Positions 8,556 through 14,164 of a stretch of DNA of 14,164 nucleotides are shown here, piece after piece. Numbering within the stretch: position 1 is the first letter of the stretch; each line of letters opens with the position of its first letter. Both the position numbers and the translations under genes were made by a program. The notes under the pieces are model-generated. The model did no database searches. It worked only from the letters and a program-made list of their open reading frames with translations, and had not been told where the DNA came from. Source of the DNA: Hamiltosporidium magnivora. Lineage: Eukaryota; Microsporidia; Dubosqiidae. The DNA lies in contig PITI01000337.1 in assembly GCA_004325065.1 (NCBI GenBank), positions 1 to 14,164 of the forward strand. Reading direction: 5' to 3'.

Positions 8556-9559
8556 TTATACTTGGCAGATAGTGAAATATATACATCTTTGAAGCTTAGG
8601 GAAGCTAGGCAGCTAAGTATAATTTTTTTATAATATTTTTACGTTTCGATGTGCCCTGTAATCGTCGAATGTGTATCCTAATCAGATGATTATTTTATTT
8701 AAAAGCGTGGCCTGGCGAAAATACTTCTACGTAGGAAATGCCTAAAATAGGTTTCGAACTGTCATCACTGTTCTAGCAACAGATATTAAGAACACAGAAA
8801 TTTCCAGACATTAAATGAATCTTACATATCTTTTAGATGAAACGCAACGGTTTGTAGTTATCTTACGAGATACAGATACCAAGAGGGTGTAGCTATCGAT
8901 GTTAAACCTAAAACTTTTGAGTTTATAAAACAATATAGTACGTGCCACTTTTCAAAAATACGTAGTATTTGAATAATTTTTTTTGTCACATATTATAAAT
9001 TGGGTAAATAATAAGTTCCTCGAGAAAGTTCACTCAATTATCGTTTCTTTATATTATGAATCTAATGATTGTATTTTATTGACCTACTTAGTACCATAAA
9101 AATAATACCAAGATAAATATCACAAAATTTCTTCATAAGATCAATTTTTACCGTTTAATGTTCTGATTTTTTATATTATTTGCTTATAGAACCATTTTCT
9201 AAATCACATTTAAGAATCTAAGCAATTTACGATGTTAGAAAAATAATTTAATTCCTAATTTTCAATATATAAGAAATTTTAAATAATATATAAGAAGGCA
9301 ATAACAAGGAAAATTCTCACTATTTAATTGTTTCAAAGTTACTTTGAGTACGAAATATATATCAAGTTTATATTAGATTAATACAGGGATAAGCAAATGA
9401 AATTATATATATTTAAACTCAGAAATTATTAGAACCAATTGTAAAAAACATTTTGAAATAAAGGTAACATTGCTCAATTAGAATCCTTTTACATACAATA
9501 AGAAAATAGTCTTTAACTTAAACATTAAATTTATTTAAGAATACAAATTTCATTCCTGA
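8556..9559. other. Gene desert, right part
   Basis: About 1 kb without a gene. Positions 8640-8960 have more G and C than their surroundings and could be the eroded upstream part of the LINE relic next to them, but no reverse transcriptase motif (such as Y-x-D-D) could be read. From 8960 to the Snf7 gene stop the sequence is plain AT-rich DNA with nothing I can name. Confidence 0.4.
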
Positions 9560-10108
9560 TTATTCAAGTATTTCTTCTAGGTTTTTTCGGTTAAAATCTT
9601 TCTCATGTTCAAAAGTATTTATTACAAATTTTTCTAAATCTTCATCTATTGACACAACTGTTTCGTTTGTATTAAATAAAAACTCTTCATTATAATCTCG
9701 TTTACTCAATATATCAATATGTTTATATGTTTTTGTCTCTAATTTGACTGTATTGATTCCATTACGTGAATCTTCGTGATTAATTAACGATATAACATTA
9801 TATATTTCTCTATTTCCTATTTCCTGTAAACATGCCATTCTCTTGGTTTCGAGTAATATTACTTGATTCTGAAGCCTTTCCACCGTATTCTCTATAATTC
9901 TAATCATTTTCAGATTTCTTTTGGCACTTTCAAATTGTTTTTCTTTATACAATCTACAAACAGTGGTTTTCAATTCTAATAAGTTTTTGTCTTGAAAAGA
10001 AATTTCTCTTTTTAACACAATCAATGTATTATTAATATATCTCATTATTTCTTCGATATTTATTTTTTTTGGCTTCATAGAATTTTTCGAATTTAAAAAT
10101 GAAAACAT
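9560..10108 (-). CDS. SNF7: Snf7-family ESCRT-III subunit (Vps32-like)
   Basis: A 182-residue, highly charged and mostly helical protein fitting the ESCRT-III Snf7/CHMP family, which polymerises on membranes to drive vesicle budding and scission. The N-terminus M-F-S-F-L with K-P-K-K (residues 1-15) matches the short hydrophobic plus basic membrane-insertion segment. Helix 1 runs about 17-54. Helix 2 runs about 56-105, with the A-x-x-N-L-K then L-x-x-x-V-x-L-L-E-x-K-R-M-A-C-L pattern recalling the A-L-K-R-K-K and I-E-x-Q-R-x-A-L block of Snf7/CHMP4. N-R-E-I-Y-N-V then marks the hinge. The rest (108-182) is acidic, as expected for the autoinhibitory region. No clear MIT-interacting motif is visible at the C-terminus, L-E-E-I-L-E. 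Other subunits (Vps20, Vps60) are less good fits. This gene lacks the CCC start motif. The first ATG is chosen because of the Snf7-like hydrophobic N-terminus; the next Met (residue 11) would remove it. Confidence 0.62.
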   Translation of the reverse strand: MFSFLNSKNSMKPKKINIEEIMRYINNTLIVLKREISFQDKNLLELKTTVCRLYKEKQFESAKRNLKMIRIIENTVERLQNQVILLETKRMACLQEIGNREIYNVISLINHEDSRNGINTVKLETKTYKHIDILSKRDYNEEFLFNTNETVVSIDEDLEKFVINTFEHEKDFNRKNLEEILE

Positions 10109-10929
10109 GACATTTGAGTTCGTTTTTGTTTATATATTTTTGAAGCAAATAATGTTTTATCTGTATTATAATTATTATCATTTTAACTATTAAAAAATTT
10201 TAAATATTGTTTCGATTAGAATTCATAATTACATTTTCTTTATTTGTAAAAAATTTGTTTAATCAAAATTTTATGTTTTTTAATGTATAGTTTTTGTAAT
10301 ATAAATAAATATTTTATTATAAGATTCTTTACATTGGCTTGTAGTACTATGAGTATACCTTTATGTATTTTTTTTAAAAAAATCATAAAATATTCGATTT
10401 TTTCGTGATTCATTTCAATATAAAAATAAAGTTAAGATCAACAAAAAACATATTTATCAAAAATATTTTATGATTAATACTCTGCGATTAAAAGATAATG
10501 TTTGGTTTGTATCTGGACTAAATTTTATAAACTTAATTTGTTTTTTAATATTATTTCTATAGATCTCTATATATTCTTTCTTAAATATTATTTTAATTAT
10601 TATTTTAATTATTATTTTAATTATTATTCTGCTATATGAAGTAAAAAAATTATGATTATTAATATGTTTTTGTTTTAGCTAATTTACAGTATTATTATTG
10701 TTTAGTTCGCCTTTTCTGCTTTAATATTTATGATTTTGTTTAAAATGGTGGAGGGAAGATAACCACACAAAAAATTTTCTACTTGGCAATGAATAGATGA
10801 AGTTGAAGTATGAAATAGTTGTTTAGATTTTTAATGGGAATAAAATGACACACGTTTTCGGTTGTTACGAGTTGGTATGAGGAGAATAAAGTCTATAAAA
10901 TAGCGAAATTTTTTTTAGTTTTTTATGTA
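10109..10929. other. Intergenic AT-rich region upstream of the Snf7 gene
   Basis: About 820 bases with no gene. It must hold the Snf7 promoter. The only clear structure is the 12-base tandem repeat at 10586-10628, listed separately. Otherwise I see A/T-rich low-complexity sequence with stops in every frame. Confidence 0.5.
10586..10628. repeat. 12-base tandem repeat, about 3.6 copies
   Basis: The unit ATTATTTTAATT repeats without mismatch over 43 bases (period 12 holds from 10586 to 10628). It is a short AT minisatellite, probably from replication slippage. No coding or regulatory role is suggested. Confidence 0.8.
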
Positions 10930-11400
10930 ACTCGATCTGAGATCGGAGCTGAAGGTGTTGATAATTGGCATGCAAAACATTTTAATCTGGCCTAGCACAT
11001 TCCTGTTAGAAGACTCAGGGCCTGAGAGATATAAAAATAATTCTTTAAAGCCTGGAAAGAAAGATACTGGTTATACCTGTGGTATAACATTGCACTGTCT
11101 AGGCGGACCTCATGTAAGTCATTGAAATATATCTTAGCTAGAAATTTAATAGGTCCGAAATTTTAGGGCAAGTAGGAATGCTGCTTGGTCTTGGGGAGCT
11201 CAGAGAAGGCTTCTGGCTCCGATCAAACACCATGCAATGAACATTATCAAACACCGGGCGATTGCCTTGCCCATTAAATAGATTCTACACACCTGTTAGA
11301 TGAAAGGGTTGGGTAAGTAGATATCGTAGGGGATGGTGATACAGTGTTCTGGGAGCAGTTAGATATAAAACCTAGACAGCGTTAATGACAAGAAAACAAC
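10930..11400 (+). pseudogene. GC-elevated island, possible retroelement relic
   Basis: This island has visibly more G and C than its flanks and has no long frame. Fragments on the plus strand look like decayed protein. Around 11058-11125 a frame gives W-Y-N-I-A-L-S-R-R-T, then K-S-L-K-Y. Near 11220-11270 another gives K-H-H-A-M-N-I-I-K-H-R-A-I-A. Near 11320-11385 a third gives I-V-G-D-G-D-T-V-F-W-E-Q before a stop. Such pieces, in this order, loosely recall the Cys/His and downstream region of some LINE polyproteins, but several frameshifts and stops would be required and no catalytic motif is present. Three near-perfect palindromes lie inside (10933-10945, 11014-11026, 11070-11088). The call as transposon debris is inference; host-gene debris is also possible. 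Confidence 0.3.
11070..11088. repeat. Perfect inverted repeat, 8-base arms
   Basis: GTTATACC, loop TGT, GGTATAAC: an exact 8-base stem with a 3-base loop. It has more G and C than its surroundings. It could fold as RNA or be a protein-binding site in the decayed element around it; nothing further shows which. Confidence 0.6.
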
Positions 11401-11596
11401 TTAACACTTGACACTGTTTTAAAATTATTGTATATTTTAAAGGATTTTGTTTAAAATTACTTTTTAATTTCCTTATATTAAAATTCTTTAAAACTACGAT
11501 TGAAATTTTTTTAGATTTAATGAAGTAAATATATTTTCCCGAAATAAAAATACATTAATATGAGAATGAATATCTTACACTTTAAGTTGTCTAATA

Positions 11597-11614
11597 CTTT
11601 ATTGATCAATAAAG
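11597..11614. repeat. Exact 18-base palindrome
   Basis: CTTTATTGATCAATAAAG is its own reverse complement. It may be a dimeric protein site, the tip of a degraded inverted repeat, or chance in AT-rich DNA. No coding role. Confidence 0.6.
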
Positions 11615-11690
11615 GAACTAATATTTTATCAACATTCCTCATATTTTTCATGCGACATTTCTCATGTCAAAATAAATATGGGTATAAGTT

Positions 11691-11720
11691 CTATTTTTGA
11701 TCCGTCATGAATCAAAATAG
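11691..11720. repeat. Stem-loop with 10-base arms
   Basis: CTATTTTTGAT and ATCAAAATAG pair with one bulged T around a 9-base loop (CCGTCATGA). It lies 77 bases right of the 18-base palindrome. No T-run follows directly, so it is not a polymerase III or bacterial-type terminator. It could be a terminal hairpin of a small decayed element or a structured RNA. Confidence 0.5.
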
Positions 11721-12028
11721 CGAAGAACACAGGCATTATTAAAGAACATTCCCATTTTTTTAATTTAAAATTTTCTAGGAAAGTATTGAATTATTTTTAT
11801 TTATTCGATATAAACTTAGCATTATCCATTCCGACCATGCAAAAACATACATTGAATGAATATAAACGTGATTTTTTATATTAAATTATATCAAATTATA
11901 ATTTTGAATCGAAACTTTTAATGAAATAATAAATACTTAAATACTACAATATAAATCTAAGGCAAAATGATAAATTATTTTTAATATATCATTTAAAAAT
12001 ATTATAAACACATTCTAAGTCACCAAAA

Positions 12029-12508
12029 ATGTTATTTTTGATATGTTTTAGAAAAAATAAAAAGATATTTTATATTAGTATCTTTATTCTTGTATGTATA
12101 ATACTAACGATATTTGGATTTATATATTATTTGGCTAATTGTGTACAAGTTTGTTTGGAACATACAAATTTTATTCAAAACTTAAAGAATGGAAATAATA
12201 TGCTTGATACAAAATTTAATTTTCAAAATAATTCGGTTTTCGATTTGTCAATTTCAGATATTTCAATTGAATATAAAAATAATGTTGAAAGTGAAGATGT
12301 TTATATCTTTAATGAACAAAACAATAAAGAATTATTTATAGAAATTAAAATACCAAGTAAGGCTACTTTGGAGAAAAGGATACAATTTATTATTGAAAGA
12401 ACAATCGATAAAAATGAGTTAAAGCGATCCAAAATAATTGTAGCAATAAAAAAATGGAAAAAAACTGTATTAAAAATTTCTATACCACTCGAAGAAATAC
12501 CTATTTAA
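12029..12508 (+). CDS. Single-pass membrane protein, possible LEA2-like domain, function unknown
   Basis: A 159-residue protein I cannot assign to an orthologue. Residues 8-12 are basic (R-K-N-K-K) and precede one strong hydrophobic helix at about 13-36, giving a type II or signal-anchor arrangement with the C-terminal part outside the cytosol by the positive-inside rule. After a short helical stretch, residues 58-159 look beta-rich, with alternating hydrophobic and polar residues. The segment L-D-T-K-F-N-F-Q-N-N-S-V, then D-L-S-I-S-D-I-S-I-E-Y recalls the 'N-x-N in the middle of two strands' layout of LEA2/WHy domains, which are found behind an N-terminal anchor in many eukaryotes. That resemblance is pattern-based and weak. 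The C-terminus has K-K-W-K-K-T-V-L-K-I-S-I-P. The start is the first ATG; no CCC motif is present. The gene converges on the Rrp17-like gene with 370 bases between. Confidence 0.65.
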   Translation: MLFLICFRKNKKIFYISIFILVCIILTIFGFIYYLANCVQVCLEHTNFIQNLKNGNNMLDTKFNFQNNSVFDLSISDISIEYKNNVESEDVYIFNEQNNKELFIEIKIPSKATLEKRIQFIIERTIDKNELKRSKIIVAIKKWKKTVLKISIPLEEIPI

Positions 12509-12878
12509 TAAAAAGAATATGTTTTTTTTTGATTATTTTAAAAAGCAAGGAATTTACTATGGAAGGGAAAGGTAGTATTTTAATAAAAAATTATATTTTG
12601 TTTGGATAAAATATACAAAATAAGAAACCTTCCGAATTAAATAAATTTTTATAAAAAATTGTTTCTTCATCGCACGTAATAAGAAAAGAAAGAAATTTAG
12701 TAGGAAAAATATAAAAATTTAATATATAGAGCCCACTATCAAAAAGTAATAAAAAAACTCAATAAAGTGACGGTTTTTGTTTCAAAAACAACTTAAAAAT
12801 ATATAATTTGGTTTTGAAGAAATAAATATTTTAATAAAATTTGCTTTTTGTTTAAAAACTATTGAAAATTTATAAATT
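12509..12878. other. Convergent intergenic region
   Basis: About 370 bases between the stops of the membrane-protein gene and the Rrp17-like gene. It contains AATAAA-type polyadenylation-like words on both strands, which are uninformative at this base composition. I see no gene or repeat in it. Confidence 0.5.
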
Positions 12879-13103
12879 TTACTTCGGATGAACAGAATCA
12901 AGAAGCATTCCTTTTCGTTTAATACTTCTCTTCTTTTTGGCTCTTCTTAGTTCTTTTTTTAATTCTTCTTTCTTTGCTTTGGTAATTGCTTTATTTTTTT
13001 TACGTTTAAAAGATTCAATAAATGTCTTTCTCGATATATCTGAAAATTCTAATTGAACTTTTTCTTTTTTCTTTTTTACTAAATCATCGAATTTTATAGC
13101 CAT
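12879..13103 (-). CDS. Small basic protein, Nop25/Rrp17 (NOL12)-like
   Basis: A 74-residue protein with about one third Lys plus Arg. Residues 19-60 carry E-F-x-x-x-x-R-K-T-F-I-E-S-F-K-R-K-K, then K-A-I-T-K-A-K-K-E-E-L-K-K-E-L-R. This fits the core of the Nop25/Rrp17 family (usual form R-K-x-F-L-x-G-F-x-K-R-K, then a long basic coiled helix). Rrp17/NOL12 is a nucleolar protein linked to 5'-end processing of 5.8S and 25S rRNA in 60S assembly. Family members are usually about 200 residues or more, so this would be reduced to the core. The Gly of the signature is Ser here. Low-complexity basic composition makes the assignment moderate. The start is the ATG at 13103, which has a CCC motif 5 bases upstream; a slightly longer frame begins only with TTG and would include that motif. 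Confidence 0.6.
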   Translation of the reverse strand: MAIKFDDLVKKKKEKVQLEFSDISRKTFIESFKRKKNKAITKAKKEELKKELRRAKKKRSIKRKGMLLDSVHPK

Positions 13104-13108
13104 ACAGA

Positions 13109-13111
13109 GGG
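13109..13111 (-). promoter_or_regulatory. CCC start-proximal motif of the Rrp17-like gene
   Basis: On the minus strand TTTGTCCC, then TCTGT, then the ATG at 13103. The C-triplet sits 5 bases from the start, as in three other genes of this window. It supports this small frame as a real gene and fixes its start. Confidence 0.6.
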
Positions 13112-13585
13112 ACAAAGAAAAATTTAATTTAATCGGAAAAACTAACCCGTTGTTTTATCCTCTTTATTTAAAATTAAATCCAACAGTACAATAAAATGTG
13201 CAAAGAATAATTTTAATACTTCGTATTTTAATTATCTTTTCTTTGATACGGAATTCAAAATCAAGTATATTTCATTGGTCTTTGTTTCAATATAATGCTT
13301 TTTCTTCAAACATTTTATCTAAATAAAAAATTTAAAACAAAACAATAAATTGATACTTGTAGCTATTATAATCTGATATATAAGCATATATTTAATGATT
13401 CATTACTTCCATATTGGAGAATATAAACAAAATAATCACACCAGAGTTCACACCAACTAAAAATAAGATTTAAGAAAGTAAGAATCCAAAATATCAAACC
13501 TTAATATTGCAAATAGTGGCAGGTTGGTTAAGTAACGATATAAATTACAAACATAAACAATGAGATTTATACTTACTTACTTATT
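13112..13585. other. Intergenic region upstream of the Rrp17-like gene
   Basis: About 470 bases of AT-rich DNA with stops in all frames. It should contain the Rrp17-like promoter. No repeat, RNA gene or decayed protein fragment was recognised. Confidence 0.45.
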
Positions 13586-13798
13586 TCATTCCCTTTTTAC
13601 CTCTCGGTGTCGAGGATGAACAACTGGAAGTGTTCCAATTTCTTCTTTTAATCTGTTATAACTCGAGATTACAGGGGATTTCCCTATAGATTCAATGTGG
13701 TTTGTATCCCATCAAAATCTCAACAATGATTTTTATTTCAACTTCACAGACTCATTGACAATCAGATAGTTTTTAATTTGGATATCCTCTCTTCACCC
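13586..13798 (-). repeat. Decayed dispersed repeat, copy 2, with a 41-codon open stretch
   Basis: This is the second copy of the repeat at 1-160, in the same orientation. On the minus strand 13711 to 13586 is stop-free for 41 codons and encodes a hydrophilic segment with H-I-E-S-I-G-K-S-P, S-S-Y-N-R-L-K-E-E-I, then L-P-V-V-H-P-R-H-R-E-V-K-R-E and a stop. It has no start Met and is bounded upstream by TGA. The composition and the conservation between copies suggest a fragment of a mobile-element polyprotein. I do not recognise a named domain. Beyond 13712 the copy continues but with stops. Confidence 0.5.
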
Positions 13799-14164
13799 CA
13801 AATAAGGCTTTAAAATGTAGAAATAGCAAGGAAATGGAATAACCAATGCTATTATGTTAAATAGTTATGAAAAAAATAAATCATCAATAGGATGTTAAAT
13901 AAGTAAATTATAAAATAGAAACATGGGATATATTATACGAACAATTAAAATGTTAAGTTAAAGGTTTTGGTCTTCGTGCTATGTAATCAGAACAAAGAAA
14001 TGACTAATTTAAGTTCATAATTCTATTATAAAAACCTCTAATTTTCTATATAAAAGGCCCAAAACAAATGAAAAGTTAACAATTATTGATTTAAAACTTT
14101 ATTTAAAAGTATCACATCTTTTTTACAATAGTGGCAAGTGTTATATTTGTTTTCATCACATTAA
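13799..14164. other. Right-edge AT-rich region
   Basis: About 365 bases with no callable gene. At the extreme edge the minus strand reads a short Cys/His-containing segment (14160 down to about 14089), but an in-frame TAA at 14161-14163 closes it off, so it is not accepted as a coding region. Near 14058 a C-triplet precedes an ATG, but that frame stops after three codons. Confidence 0.4.

Larger units (their letters stand above)
11401..12028. other. Intergenic region upstream of the membrane-protein gene
   Basis: About 630 bases without a gene. It holds an exact 18-base palindrome at 11597-11614 and a longer stem-loop at 11691-11720, both listed separately. The last 150 bases before the ATG at 12029 are nearly pure A/T and presumably carry its promoter. 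No CCC triplet is present close to that start, only CACC followed by four A residues. Confidence 0.5.

Noticed and set aside
8740..8775. 'ggtttcgaactg' as a possible tRNA T-arm
   Set aside because: The flanking 5-base arms are not complementary and no matching D- or anticodon arm lies upstream.
11691..11720. Stem-loop as a transcription terminator
   Set aside because: No T-run follows, there is no gene immediately upstream, and eukaryotic mRNA genes do not use such terminators.
12556..12609. Small plus-strand frame starting ATGGAAGGG
   Set aside because: Only 16 codons, no upstream CCC motif and no resemblance to known small ribosomal proteins.
13104..13115. Four-residue extension of the Rrp17-like protein
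   Set aside because: It needs a TTG start and overlaps the CCC motif; the ATG at 13103 is the better start.
1..14164. CRISPR array, operon or phage-like module
   Set aside because: Repeats here are degenerate and lack regular spacers, and the genes are eukaryotic housekeeping types with separate start signals.

Overview
This window most resembles nuclear DNA of a microsporidian parasite with a large, transposon-laden genome. The sequence is extremely AT-rich. The genes are short, apparently intronless and shorter than their yeast or animal orthologues. Four of the six genes I accept carry a run of C 4 to 6 bases upstream of the ATG, the CCC-type start-proximal motif known from microsporidia. 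The encoded proteins are eukaryotic: Krr1, a UHM splicing factor, N-myristoyltransferase and an ESCRT-III subunit. I cannot name the species. The low gene density (about 27 percent coding) argues against a compact Encephalitozoon-type genome.

Layout. Positions 1-420 hold a decayed repeat fragment. KRR1 (minus, 851-1675) and an RRM plus UHM protein (plus, 2171-2740) are divergent across about 495 bases. The RRM gene converges on N-myristoyltransferase (minus, 3079-4185). The 338 bases between their stops hold degenerate copies of the NMT 3' end. Upstream of NMT lies a degenerate array of roughly 57-66 base repeats (4236-4550). From there to 9559 there is a gene desert of about 5 kb. It holds a minus-strand relic that looks like the C-terminal end of a LINE reverse-transcriptase polyprotein (8371-8555) and a few weak decayed frames. 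A Snf7-family ESCRT-III gene (minus, 9560-10108) follows, then a second desert. That desert contains a 12-base tandem repeat, a GC-elevated island (about 10930-11400) that may be another retroelement relic, and several inverted repeats. A one-pass membrane protein of unknown function (plus, 12029-12508) and a small basic Nop25/Rrp17-like protein (minus, 12879-13103) converge. The right end carries a second diverged copy (13586-13798) of the repeat at the left edge.

Function. The genes do not form one pathway. They are housekeeping genes: small-subunit biogenesis (Krr1), probable large-subunit processing (Rrp17-like), U2 snRNP/branch-site recognition (UHM protein), protein lipidation (NMT) and membrane remodelling (Snf7). 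No tRNA, rRNA or CRISPR feature was found. I see no convincing novel multi-gene system. The more unusual signals are the duplicated NMT tail, the tandem array next to NMT, the paired edge repeats, altered signature residues in NMT and Krr1, and the unidentified membrane protein.
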